DNA from: Anolis sagrei
Taxonomy: Eukaryota > Chordata > Lepidosauria > Squamata > Anolidae
Reading direction: 5' to 3'
DNA: 64,000 nucleotides
Assembly (NCBI RefSeq): GCF_037176765.1
Contig: NC_090021.1
Span: 56,786,953-56,850,952, forward strand
Positions 1 to 11,519 of this stretch are shown here, piece after piece; within the stretch, counting starts at the first letter, position 1; each line of letters opens with the position of its first letter. The position numbers and the translations under genes are program-made. Under the pieces are notes generated by a model, which was not told the DNA's origin, made no database searches, and worked only from the letters and a program-made list of their open reading frames with translations.

Positions 1-530
1 TGTGCCATAAATACCATCTGCCTGCAACAAAGAATTGGTGGGATCACAAGTCAGAAAAATAACAGAGAATGAACACACCAAACTCCTCTGGGACTTCCCG
101 ATTCAGACAGAGAGAGTTTTGGAGCATGATACTCCTGACCTCACAATCGTGTTAAAAAACAAAGTATGGATCATCGATGTCGCACTCCCAGGTGACAGCA
201 GGATTGCAGAGAAACAACTGGAAAAGCTGACATGATATGAGGATTTAAAAATTGAACTGCAAAGACTCTGGCACAAACGAGTCAAGGTGGTCCCAGTGGT
301 GATCGGCACACTGGGTGCAATGCCTAAAGACCTCGGCCTGCATTTAAACACAATTGGCGCTGACAAAATTACCATCTGCCAGCTGCAGAAGGCCATCTTA
401 CTAGGATCTGCACACATTATTTGCCAATACATTACACAGTCCTTGACGCTTGGGAAGCGTCCGAAGTGCGATCCAATTCAACAGCCAGCAGAGTGTCTGC
501 TGTGGACTCATCTTGTTGTTTTTCAAATAA
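1..530 (+). mobile_element. R4/Dong-like LINE, 3' end with endonuclease domain, cut by the window edge
   Basis: The translation has a C..H-type start near base 1 (CHKYHLPATKNWWDHK). It then reads TPDLTIVLKNKVWIIDVALPGD and VVPVVIGTLGAMPKDL, and ends QLQKAILLGSAHIICQYI. This matches the C-terminal restriction-like endonuclease region (PD...D pattern) of site-specific-type LINEs such as the R4/Dong/Rex6 clade, which is known in lizards. The frame is broken: a TGA follows KLT at 235, and the second half reads in another frame. Its 3' end is the AATA-rich tract near 522-545. The clade assignment is from memory of the motif. Confidence 0.65.
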
Positions 531-534
531 TAAG

Positions 535-1023
535 AATAAGAATAATCTTTATTTGTACCGCACCACCATCTCCCCAAAGTGACTCGGGCAGCTCACAGAA
601 GCACTCCAAGTGCCACATGCAGACAACAATACATAAGTATAAATACAATGACATAAATATAATCAACAGCATATAAAAATCTCAGCAATAAAATTATAAA
701 AAACATGAAAATTATAAAATTCCTAAAATGCAGTGGAACCTGCCAGCCAGCTATCTATCATAATCAAAGTTTGGGCCAGTACTATCAATGATTCATCACA
801 TTAGCCATGGATTACTCAGTATCAAAGGCCAGTGGAACAGCCATGTTTTTAGACTGACCCGGAAGACCTGAAGAGAGGGGGCAAATCTAATTTCTTTAGG
901 GAGGGTATTCCAGAACCGGGGACCTACCACTGAGAAGGCCCTCTCTCTCGTCCACACCAACTGTGAGATGCTGGTAGGACCAATAGAAGGGCCTCTTCTG
1001 AACAGGTTCACAAACAACAACAT
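535..1023 (-). mobile_element. L2-clade LINE 3' end
   Basis: On the minus strand, 1023-796 reads RRGPSIGPTSISQLVWTRERAFSVVGPRFWNTLPKEIR. This is the conserved C-terminus of lizard L2 ORF2 (RAFSVVAPRLWNSLPxEIR). The 3' UTR follows toward 535 with the gutted 'gccgcccgagtcac'-type stem and an AT-rich tail. The copy is 5' truncated. Confidence 0.75.
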
Positions 1024-2664
1024 AAATGTTGCAGGGCTGTTAACTCTTCCCTATGCTGTCCAATTTTTTAAAAGAAAAATGACAGGAGTTATACTTATAA
1101 AAGGTACATGTTCCAATTTACATACAATTCAACTTAAGAACAAACTTACAGAACCTATCTTGTCCATAACATGGGAACTGCCTGTACTGTACTACTGCTA
1201 TAATCATATTCATAGCCCCCACATTTCTCTACAAGAAATGAACACAACACATAACTGTGTGATAAATTGGATTACCTTGTCATCACTCTGACTCTTGACA
1301 GCACAATGTATATAACAACAGTGACCTACTTTCAGCATAACCTGCCATGATGGCCAACACATATTTTGGTGCCTCAAACATTAAACCAGCTTCTGGGTAT
1401 ATTTTATCTGCTGATTCCAAAACTTGCACCAGTTTTTCCCTATCAGCTCTAGTTTTTCAGATACAGAATATATGGCATATATCAGTCTTCATCTGGTGAT
1501 CATAGAAAATCATAACTATAGCTACGAAACTAGAGCTTATGTGGTCCATCCAGTGCAATTTTCTGAATCACTGCCCCCAAATCACCCCAAGAAAAGGCTT
1601 CTGAATCACTGCCCCCAAATCACCCCAAGAAAAGGCAATCACCACCAAGAAAAAACTTGCAGATTTCTGATTCTTTTTCTGCATCAACTACAGGGCAGAA
1701 ATGTGGGAGTCCCACTATACTAAATGAAGTTAACAATGTCTGTTCACTTATTTTTGACATTTAAAGAAGAGTTCTGGTCGTGCTACATCTTGTAAGGCAA
1801 CTCAGTAGATGTGGCTACCTGCTAACCACACTTTCTGTTATGACTAAATGACCAGATAATTTAGCCATTCCCCAGAAATGCTGTAAATCAATCATGCCAG
1901 TTGGAGGAAGTAAAACGTTCTTGTGAGGTCTCTTTAATTAAAAATCCAAGGAGCAAATATCTCTTACAGCCCTTCCCATTTGACTAAAATGGCACACTAG
2001 TAATACATATTACAACGTCTTATTTTTGCCAAGTAAGATGTTTCTGTTATCTTCAATGGAGTGGGAAGAATAAAAATGAAATGACGCATAACTTTCGATT
2101 ACGCTTTAGAATTAACAGACTCCTTTAACACAGATAACACCATGCAGAACAGACTAAAGTGAAGATTGCAAAAGTGCAGAGAAGAGAAGACTGCCAACGG
2201 AAGCCTAAAAGGGAAAAAAAAGACCAAAGCAGCTGACTAAGAAGTCTGGAAAAGCTGAAATGAATTGCTGACTCCTGAGAAATGTGGACAGGTGGTGGGA
2301 AGAACAGTAGGAGCTCACATTCAAGTGATCATACTTAAACATATAGAGTAGCAAAGATATTTTGAAGGATTAAGGATGGAAAGGAATATTTGGAAATGGT
2401 TGGAAAAATGTATGCAATACCATTTTTCTGTGGGGAAATAATCCACGTGCTCATTTTACATAGAATAATTGCCTAAGTACAGCATGTTCTGCCCCAGGAA
2501 ATAACATTTCTGTTCAGAAAATAATGCATCACAATAGAAATACTATTTTCTGTACCAATAGTGTTTCCTCTGCTTAAAAGCTGCATTAGGAATTTTGTGA
2601 AAAATAGGTATATAACAACATACAATTTGAATTGTAGATAACTGTGTCTGAGGGTCCTTTTCCA
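1024..2664. other. No gene seen; unique AT-rich sequence
   Basis: Only short random open frames occur here. Apart from the 38-bp duplication I see no repeat or RNA gene. It lies within the inferred FMN2 intron 1. Confidence 0.5.
1562..1636. repeat. Perfect 38-bp tandem duplication
   Basis: The 38-base unit starting TCTGAATCACTGCCCCCAAA occurs at 1562 and again at 1600 with no change over the overlap. It is a simple recent duplication in otherwise unique sequence. Confidence 0.9.
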
Positions 2665-2848
2665 TTGCACAATTATACTTCAATTGAATTGTTTCCTTCC
2701 AATAGAATTCTGGGATTTTTAATTTTGGGAGAGATATTTAGAATTCTCAGCTGGGGAGCTCTAGTTCCTGGCCAAATGACAAACCCCAGGATTTTATTCG
2801 ATTAAGCTCTGATAGTTAAAATGAACTTATAGTACTATAATTGTGCAA
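2665..2848. mobile_element. Short MITE-like inverted repeat
   Basis: The ends TTGCACAATTATA (2665) and TATAATTGTGCAA (2836-2848) are inverted copies. The inner arms also pair loosely around a centre that holds AATTCTGGGA and CCCCAGGATT. It resembles palindromic non-autonomous DNA elements. Target duplications are unclear. Confidence 0.45.
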
Positions 2849-3199
2849 ATATACTTTTTCCACATTGAGAGTTTACATCTGGTTCTCCTTGCCCTGGTTC
2901 AAAAATACATTTTTTTCAAAAGATGTTCTGTTTCGTTAAGAAATGTGTGTGTGAAAACTCCCTTTACTTTAATTTAAATATGGTTAATTACTTAAAGAAA
3001 TCAATTTTGTATAGGATGGTAATTTTGATTTTTGATAGACCACTAAATTCCTTACACTAATCAGTGATCCATTTAGCAGAAAGTATGCTAACATGAAACT
3101 TTAGTGTAAAATATACCATGATTTTGAACATGTGTGAGAGAGACCTCTAGTTAGACATATGCTTTGGTAATTCTGTGATACCACAGATTACTGAATTTG

Positions 3200-3805
3200 G
3201 GGGTGGGGGAGTGGGTGTCTAGATGCCATCCTAGTAACTACCAGGATGGCATCCAGCCGGCACTCCAAAGTGCCCCCCCCCCCAAAGAACCTTCAAATTA
3301 ATATAACTTACTGAGCCACTATTAAGATGATCTTTCAGTCCTCCTGGTGCATAGAAATGATGTGCCAGCAGACCGGTGGGGGGGGGGGGGGAGGATGAGA
3401 ATTGGTTCTGCCCCGCCCCCCAATCTCCTGGTGCGGTGCGTTATTGCTATGTGCCAGGAAGACCCAGTAAGTTTTTAAAACTTTTTATGGCTTATTTTGG
3501 TATTTTGGGGGAAGGGTGGGTGCCCTCTCAGTTTCTTGGGCTCATAAAGTCTGAAAAACTGAGATGACTATGTGGATTGAGCCTGGGGATCACATGACAT
3601 GGTCCCTGAGCCCAATCCACACAGGGCCCAGATCTGGTAAGGCCCGGATCATATCTAAGATCCGGGTCTTACCAGGTATCTAATTAATTGGGAACAAAGC
3701 AGGGAAACCCTGCTTTGTTAGAATTCAGTTTTACCTGAGGCGTCATTTGGATGCCTCCGATAAAACTGAGACAGGTCTCAGGTTCAAGGCGTGTCTGGAT
3801 GGGCC
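3200..3805. mobile_element. Serial-hairpin non-autonomous element, copy A
   Basis: This region is a row of separate hairpins: 3222-3231/3244-3253 (10-bp stem), 3259-3264/3269-3274, 3527-3534/3556-3563, 3571-3589/3603-3621, 3634-3650/3659-3675, 3693-3704/3708-3719 (perfect 12-bp stem, 3-base loop), 3726-3743/3751-3768 and 3768-3779. A looser inverted pair sits in the middle (about 3308-3470) around C and G runs. It ends GTGTCTGGATGGGCC, the same terminus as the element at 28436-29075. The gggtgggtgcc-like block before the right-hand hairpins is also shared. The left end is not resolved. No protein is encoded. Confidence 0.6.
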
Positions 3806-5554
3806 TTCACTCTTCATCTGTAGATTTTCTTTATTAAGATGGAAAAAGTGGGAAAACATAATAGGCATATATATTTTTTATCCCATAAAATTTTGCGACT
3901 TGAGAGTTTGAGCAGGGTACTGGCTATCAAACTGAATCTGGAGCTATATGCAGGCAAACTATATGTTCTACCAGAAACTAAGGTCCTCTCTTAAGGTATA
4001 GGATTCTTGTAAAAATTGCAATTCAGTAAGAATATGAAAAATGGCAAATACTGAACAAAATACAAACAAAGACAAAAAAGATTCATATTTTTCATTTATT
4101 AATGGCCAAAACCCAGCATGCCCCTTAGTCACTGTATTTACATACCAAGATGCTTGCTTTTTCCCAACTCTATTGTATGCCTACAAAACATAGAATGCCT
4201 ACAAATATCACTGTGAACATCTGGAATGATTTCATCAGCATTACATAAAAAAATCCTGCAAATCTGTTGGGAAGACAGGTGGGCAAACATAAAGGACTCC
4301 TGGGTCAATACATACCAGCTTTTAATAGGAGGAAAAAATCATTGATTTTATTCCACCTTGCAACAGGTACTTGCATATATTTACAAATGATCACACTGCG
4401 ATGGATTCCTGATTTATTGCACACTGAATTATATCATACAAAATGTTCAAGGATTAGAGAATGCAATCATTATATTTTCCTATTTCAGAATGTTTCACAT
4501 AATCCTCAATTGCTTTAAATGTTATCGGTCTAGTTCTCACTACATTCAGTTAATTTTGTTTTTGTGTTTGTTTGTTTTTTGAAGCAGAGAGATTAAGAGT
4601 TTGAACTTTTGCTGAGGGCAGATGGTTCTTTAGGGCTGTTCCCAGTAGATTGGCAATATTGTACACAAATGATTATGTAACAAGTAAAACTCAAAATCCA
4701 GCAGCACAATCTATTCAATTTACAGTATAAATTGACCAATTGGTCAATGGGTGTACATTTGTAAGTATTCGTAGAGCTCCATGAGAGACAAACACTAAGA
4801 AGTGCAAACTTATGAAAGGTTAATTCACATTTTATATCTAACTGCAGTTTTTGTCACTTATAAAGAGTGAGGTACCCCCTCTTAAAATATTTGAAAAGCA
4901 GATTTGGTTTCTTAAAAATCTGTCTCTTTACTCTAATTCCAACTTTCTATAAATATTTTTCACTGATAATTTAGCACCCTAGCAATGGCTTAATAACATT
5001 TTTATTACTGTTCTGTACCAAGATTACACAGTTTTGTTTTGTCCCAGCAAAAATCCAGAATTTGAAAACTTACAACAGAAACTGGTACATTTTTCACACA
5101 GCAAAGAAGAGATATGATTTTGATAGTAGATACACGGGTATGCACATATGTTTGCATGCGTACAGACACACGCACACTTCTATCCAAAACTGATAGAGAT
5201 GTGCATTGGCAATGTTTATCTCAAACCCCCACTTCCCCCAAAAAACAAGAAAAAGGAATTCCTCTTGACAAATCTGTTCAGAGTTAGTATGCAATTTTGG
5301 TAGCTTGGGTGAAATGGAGCATTGTTGATTTTTTGCCAGTCCTCTAAGAATGGACGCTTTTATGTAAAAGTTTCTGAAGAATGCTAGCCTGATACCAGTG
5401 AAACCCATTAATGGCTTTATTCATTCCTTATTTTAAATGTGAACTAGTGAAAACATCCCACTATTTCTATGTCATGTTGAGATTGCATCTTTCCATGAGG
5501 CAAGAGATTATGCTGATGGTAGCACTACTGTTGAAAGTCTCCCATGTCGGAGTA
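3806..5554. other. No gene seen
   Basis: This is AT-rich unique sequence with a CA/CG-rich stretch near 5130-5180. No repeat family or exon was recognised. Confidence 0.45.
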
Positions 5555-5810
5555 AGGATCTCATCACATGGCACTATTTGACTGCCCTAGGATGCTGCCA
5601 AGTTGCAGCCAGGATGGAGCCTGCCAGACCCCATCACATGAAACAGGGCTACTTCTGCTGGGGCTCTGTTCCAGCTCCGTGCATGCTAAGTATTAGCATG
5701 CTAACAGGCAGCCCTAAGAACACTGGTGACTAACCATGTTCTCATAGACTAATCTGGGGACCAACATGGGACCAAGCCAGGGACAGAAGGGAAACCGCAT
5801 GTGATAGTAA
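5555..5810. mobile_element. Possible degraded palindromic DNA element
   Basis: The outer ends CTCATCACATGGC and GCATGTGATAG are roughly inverted. Inside is a perfect stem GCATGCTAA/TTAGCATGC around 5681-5701 plus weaker pairs such as GCTGC/GCAGC. The pattern recalls the hairpin chains at 3200 and 6880, but the match is weak. Confidence 0.3.
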
Positions 5811-6105
5811 GGGGGAAGGCAACTTGAGCTGGAGAAGGGAGAAATGAGCCCATAAGATGACAAAACATGGGTAATAATTCAGTTCTGATGATAATCCTTT
5901 ATTCAGAGCAATGAATATAGGATTCAGAGCAGCGTATTTTTATGCATGGAGAAAAGAATTAATCCAAGTTAATCTGTACTGAGAAACTGAGCACTGAAAC
6001 TTCTATAAAGAATGAGTTTATGTAGCCAGCATTGCTTAAATATGCATTTTCTAATGGAACCATTCATAAAAAAAAAAAACTATCAATGAGTATTTCTAAT
6101 AAATA

Positions 6106-6782
6106 CTGTATTTTTTCAATTCTAAGATGCAATTTTCACTTCTATGTAAACAATATTGTGTCCAATTCTGGGCACCACAATTCAAGAGAGATATTGACAA
6201 GCTGGAATGTGTCCAGAGGAGGGCGACTAAAATGATAAAGGGTCTGGAGAACAAGCCCTATGAGGAGCGGCTTAAGGAGCTGGGCATGTTTAGCCTGAAG
6301 AAGAGAAGGCTGAGAGGAGACATGATAGCCATGTATAAATATGTGAGAGGAAGCCACAGGGAGGAGGGAGCAAGCTTGTTTTCTGCTTCCCTGGAGACTA
6401 GGATGCGGAACAATGGCTTCAAACTATAAGAGAGGAGATTCCATCTGAACATGAGGAAGAACTTCCTGACTGTGAGAGCCGTTCAGCAGTGGAACTCTCT
6501 GCCCCGGAGTGTGGTGGAGGCTCCTTCTTTGGAAGCTTTTAAACAGAGGCTGGATGGCCATCAGTCAGGGGTGATTTGAATGCAATATTCCTGCTTCTTG
6601 GCAGGGGGTTGGACTGGATGGCCCATGAGGTCTCTTCCAACTCTTTGATCCTATGATTCTATGATCTCAAAAATGGGGTGCATCTTAGAATCACAGGCAT
6701 ATCTTACATATTTCGGTGGTGGTGGTACTGAAATTAGGGTGCATGTTACAATCGATTGTATCTTACAATTGAAGAAATACAG
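6106..6782. mobile_element. Mariner-like MITE, interrupted by a CR1
   Basis: The left end CTGTATTTTTTCAATTCTAA (6106) and the right end TTACAATTGAAGAAATACAG (to 6782) are inverted copies, each next to a TA dinucleotide (6104-6105 and 6783-6784). The two halves are separated by the CR1 at about 6148-6665. The right half starts with GGGGTGCATCTTAGAATCAC, another copy of the same 'TAAGATGCA' motif. Confidence 0.6.
6148..6665 (+). mobile_element. CR1 LINE, 3' fragment
   Basis: The frame at 6150-6428 reads [20 protein letters not shown], then [20 protein letters not shown] and [20 protein letters not shown]. This is the classic CR1 reverse-transcriptase C-terminus. It is followed by the typical tail GGATGGCCCATGAGGTCTC and a terminal ATTCTATGAT repeat at 6654-6664. 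One stop (TAA after FKL, 6427-6429) interrupts the frame. The copy is 5' truncated and sits inside the MITE around it. Confidence 0.9.
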
Positions 6783-6879
6783 TAACATTCAAAAATATAT
6801 GCCTGGACAACACTGGGTACATATGGTAATAGGAAGTCAATTCATGTAATGTGTGAAAAACCAACCACCTCATCATAAA

Positions 6880-7084
6880 GGGCTAAAATTGTTACTATGC
6901 ACCAGTTTAGCCCAGATCACTCACGGAGCCCGCTGGCTCCCATCAAACAATGCCGGAGGGGCTCCGTGGGTGAAGTAGGATGGAGCCAAAGCATGTCACC
7001 ACCACAGCAACACAGGAGCTTCCTGTGTTGCAATTGGAATCCATGGGTGGAAGCCACATGATCCATGCTTCCTCCCATGGGATT
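6880..7084. repeat. Chain of four consecutive hairpins
   Basis: There are four neighbouring stems: GGGCTAAA (6880) with TTTAGCCC (6906-6913); 6918-6930 with 6960-6972 (13 bp, one G/T pair); GCAACACAGGA 7007-7017 with 7021-7031 (perfect, 3-base loop); and 7038-7054 with 7067-7084 (one gap, one mismatch). The layout resembles the serial-hairpin elements, but the stems are not the same sequence and no shared terminus was found. It probably belongs to a non-autonomous DNA element. Confidence 0.5.
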
Positions 7085-7224
7085 ACCTTTTCTTTGAGCC
7101 GGGCCACACAGGAAGTAGAGCACAGGATTCCCCTCACCCCCTCACAACACAAGATGACATCCAGCGATTCTGGTGGCCGTGTGACAAATTCTCGAATCTT
7201 GTAAATAGTATACCAAAGCATCAT

Positions 7225-10125
7225 ACATGGTATACTTCAGACTCCTTTGTGACTTCAGGCCTACCATGTAGAAGTTCCCTTTCATAATGATTGTGACAGA
7301 TATGGATTCTATTTCTGTATGCAGATACAAAACATCCTGCATGTATTGATCTTCATGTAACTAATTAGGAATAAGACCAAAAAATCACACTCTCTTGCAA
7401 CCTCAGGAAGAAGTACAATCAACGAAATAATCTCTCTGCAATTTCTTACTGCTGCTGTTCTCGAGTTCTTCTAAGGTAGTGTTTCATGCAATAAATGGGA
7501 ATTGTTCATGCCTGAATAATCACAGTACAAGGCTTTCAGAGCAGAAGTGCCCCACTGTAGTCAAAGCAACGTCTTAAATGGGATGGCAGAAAATTAGCAA
7601 CAAAGATGTTGCTATGGGCTGAGGAACGAAGCAGAAGGGTTTGCTAGCGGAAGCTTTGGAAGCAAAAGCCTGACATCAGATTTTACAGTCTGATTACTAA
7701 GGGATATAAATAGCAGCAACTGACTTGCCAACTTTGTCTTTTTACATACTGTAGTCAGTGACACTGCTTTGCCCCAGAACAGAGGACATTTATCACAAGA
7801 GACAAAGTGAATGCAAACATTGATCCTTGGCTTCATCAATATTTCTAAATATAAAGATAACAGAGAAGTGATTCCAGAAGTATCTACAGTTATAAATAAT
7901 TTGATTAAGCCAACTGTTATATACCATCTGTACCTGAGTTATAATAGAAATGAAATGGACCTGTTTGGAGCACAGCCCACCTAAAGCTACAATGTGACCA
8001 TCATTTTTGTAACATTCACTGCAAAAGGAAAAATGTAATTTCTTTTAAGCTATAGTTTTCCAGCAGTCAGAGCTTTAAGGGGTTACTTTATTGGACTACA
8101 CTGTCCCAAATCTTCCAGGCAGCAATGGTAATGATGCTTGGCAATTTTTGTTCCAAAACTAAGTATTACAGACTAACAGCAACTGTCGTGGGAGGAGTAT
8201 TGGGAGAATGGCAACCCATTTAGACTAATGATGCTGCAGACTCTGTTGCTGAACTTCCCTGTTTAATACATTTTAAAATTCCATACCTCTTTGTATAATA
8301 TAACTCTAGTTCTTATCTTATGGGACACAAAATCATGGAAGAGAACCCTGAACCAGCTAGTGCAACATAATACAGTTCTACATCACTTCAACAAAGATAA
8401 CACCTCAAATAACACCACCAACATATATCCCGATGCCTCAAATGTTGATGTTGAAATGCCAGGGAAATTTCAACACTGAACTAGTTTTGGTGTGTATCTG
8501 TTCAGGATCATTGTTAGACCATGGCAGGGCATAGGAAATGAGAGTTAAGGAGCAGAAAGTGAGAATGCCCATGGGAATGATGTGATTTCTTTCCCAGGGG
8601 AGTGATTAACATTCTGGACAGTTGTGTTGCAATGTTTTTTTTTAAAAAAAGTGTGTGTCAGAATTGATGGTATCCTGAAAAACACTCCATATTTTCATAT
8701 CCTAGTTTTGCATAGGATGTACTATGATCAGCACATTATCTGGCTTATTCTGGACTTTCTGGTGAGTTCTTAAAAGTGCATTGTTTCAGGCTTAATGTAC
8801 ATTATAGCAGGCATGAGGGGGTGTGGATTTTGAGACATGCTATCCTTGAGTTGACTTCAGCCTAATGGGATCTGATTTGAGATAGGAGGCGGGTGGATGT
8901 ATATGTACATTACATTTTAAGCATATAGAGAACTAGACCTCTGCAAAGCACTGGTGGAAATGTTTGAGTAAACCTCTAGATATGTCATATATACAGATGA
9001 GATTGGGAAGAAGCATTCACTTTTTTTAAAAAAAAAACCAAATGTATATGAGCTAACGAAAATTCAAGGACAAAGTATCAAAAAGGTCCAAGGTTTCCTA
9101 CATCTGCCAGAGATGTGAAACCATGGATCTTTGGGGGTTTAATCTTGGCTATCTCAAGTGTGACCATATTAATAAGTGACTGTGGAAATCATAACCCAAA
9201 ATATCTGGAAAGGATCTGTGCAGAAAAATGGCATTTTTATGAAAAATCACCATGTGTGAATTTTACATGTGACAAATCTTTTTTTTCAACATATTTTTAT
9301 TAAGAATAAAATTTGCTCACAAGCGTAGAGCGTAATAGGAAAGAATATTAATGAATAATGAGATTAAAAGTGATATAGATACATGAAAAGTGGGGGAACA
9401 ATGTGCTCAGGAAAGTTTGAAAGGAGAAGGAAAGCAGGGAGGGGGGAAAAAGAAAAGAAAAGAAAAAAAAAGAACTGAGAAGCCTCCAGGCCACACAGGG
9501 TCCTTTGTCGCACAGGTGACAAATTTTTATTAACACAATTTTCTGTGCAAAAAAAAATCTGTGCAGAAATAAATATTTTTGTACTAACATATTGTTTTCT
9601 ATCAAAACGCTGCTTTTTGTATAAAAATGCTGTTTCTCTTTTTTAAAAAAGTATACGATCTTTTCATTGTGAGTTTTCAACACTCAAAAAACAATATTTT
9701 GATCATTTTATGAATACCTTTGGCAATTTTTCCATTCCTAACATAAATATAGTTACAGGTTCTACTACATAAACCATACCCCATAATTGTCCAAATAGTG
9801 CATAATTATATGCAACAATATACTATTTCTCACTTTAATTCTAGATATTTTCATGCTTAGAAACACATTTCCCACCGTTCACACTCAACTTAAAAGACTG
9901 ACTAGATGAAAGATAACAGAGAAGTAAAATAGAGCCTGAGGAAGGAGATAGTGTTCAAAAAGACTACAAGAATAGAGGAAAAGAGGACACTGAAGACTGA
10001 TAGTAGCATTGACACTGATAGACAATTGAAGACAAATTTGAAAGAGTTGAGGGGATCACAAGAAAGACATTCTCTTATTTGAGAGATTGACCAGTGAAAA
10101 AGAAAAAAAGGCAATGGAAAAGGTT
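7225..10125. other. No gene seen
   Basis: This is long AT-rich intronic sequence with short A/T runs (9025, 9275, 9445). No exon with FMN2 similarity or other known repeat was recognised. Confidence 0.45.
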
Positions 10126-10165
10126 ATTTATTTTATTTATTGTGTCAGGAGCAAACCAAACCAAA
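10126..10165. repeat. Small fragment of a tRNA-derived SINE tail
   Basis: The sequence TTATTGTGTCAGGAGCAA matches the 3' terminus (minus orientation) of the SINE family seen at 50481-50732. Only this end remains. Confidence 0.35.
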
Positions 10166-10734
10166 GCAAAACAGTTGTATTGCATTAAAAAACAAACATA
10201 CAAATGAAAAGGTTGAAACAGCATCTGATCAAAAGGTGGGAAGGTCATAATGTGGGAAGGTCATAATGTTAGGATTTTTGAAATAAAAAATGCATGTAGA
10301 ATTTATATAAATGTTCAACATTTTAGCACATGAGAAATCCAGCTAATGATTCCCTATGGACCATAAAATTCACTGGATCATGCACATACTCTCTGTCCTA
10401 AAAATGATTGGAAGAATGGCAATGTGAAAAGATAAGAACTAAATAACGCATTCTTCTACAAAAAAGGATCTTCTCCCACAAAACCTTAGGAGGATCTAAA
10501 TTCCTGACAAACTAATGTACCCTTTCCAAATAAGAACTAAAATTACTACATATCAATTTAAGAAAGCATATAGGGATATGTGTGTGCTCAATCATTAATG
10601 TTGATATAATTAAAAAATAAGTCCATTCACTTACAGAAATTATAATACTCCATGATTTTATTTTATAAGTAAACTGAAAAAAGGTTCTTTTCCTCCTAGG
10701 AGCTGATGATGAGACAGCTACTTTAAAAAGACAT

Positions 10735-10872
10735 ACCTGTTTCGACAGGCTTTTAATGTTTGATAGTGTTGTTTTAAATTGTTTTAAATTGCTTTTAAAT
10801 TTTGTTAGATTTTAGCTATTCTTGTAAGCCACTCCGAGCTCCAGGGGAGTGGCGGCATATAAGTTTAAATAA

Positions 10873-10907
<35 letters not shown>

Positions 10908-10908
10908 A
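10735..10908 (+). mobile_element. L2-clade LINE 3' UTR with AAAT repeat tail
   Basis: TTGTAAGCCACTCCGAGCTC followed by AGGGGAGTGGCGGCATATAA is the conserved stem near the 3' end of lizard L2 elements. It runs into an (AAAT)n tail at 10868-10908. No coding part is left. Confidence 0.75.
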
Positions 10909-11424
10909 GTTGGAGGAACCACCAAGCATTCATGTTGGGCTTCAGCCATGAATTAACTTTATATCAGTTCAAAGCAAACCATTATAACAATGAAATAGGA
11001 GGAGTATGACCTGGTCTTGTAATGCAACTGTTGCAATCTAATGATAAAGACCATTAGTTGAGCAATAGGTTCTACATGTAACCTGAAGTGACATTCAGAT
11101 GCAAGGATTCCTCAAGAGTAGTGGCCTTGACAAGATGTTGTACTGCACTGGAGAAAGAATGTCTTAAATATATTGAATCTGTAGTGAACACAAAGTGCAA
11201 TTTTCCAGTTTTTGCACCAGGATTTCTTTTTTTCCAGAAAGTGCATTCTATCCTATAGAAGGAATATCCCTCCCCATTTGTTGAAGTATTTGTTATTTTT
11301 GTTGGTTATGAATTTCTACTCAAAATTTATTGTTGATATTTGCAGACTTTTTAAAAGGATGTCTTATTTTTAAAAGTCTGTGTTGGAATATAGATGGCAT
11401 TTCACTTCCTTTTGACCCTCTGAA

Positions 11425-11515
11425 AAAGTCTTGCCAAGAAACCCTCATGATAAGTTGCCTTGAGATCACCATAACTCAGAAATGACTTGAAGACACACAG
11501 CAACAATAGCAACAA
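11425..11515 (+). mobile_element. tRNA-type SINE fragment (3' part)
   Basis: CTTGCCAAGAAACCCTCATG and then GACTTGAAGACACACAGCAA match, in the opposite orientation, the SINE family at 59327-59554. The tRNA head is absent. Confidence 0.5.
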
Positions 11516-11519
11516 TCAC

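Noticed and set aside
6917-7224. Open frames on both strands
   Set aside because: They overlap the palindromic hairpin chain, where open frames on both strands are expected.
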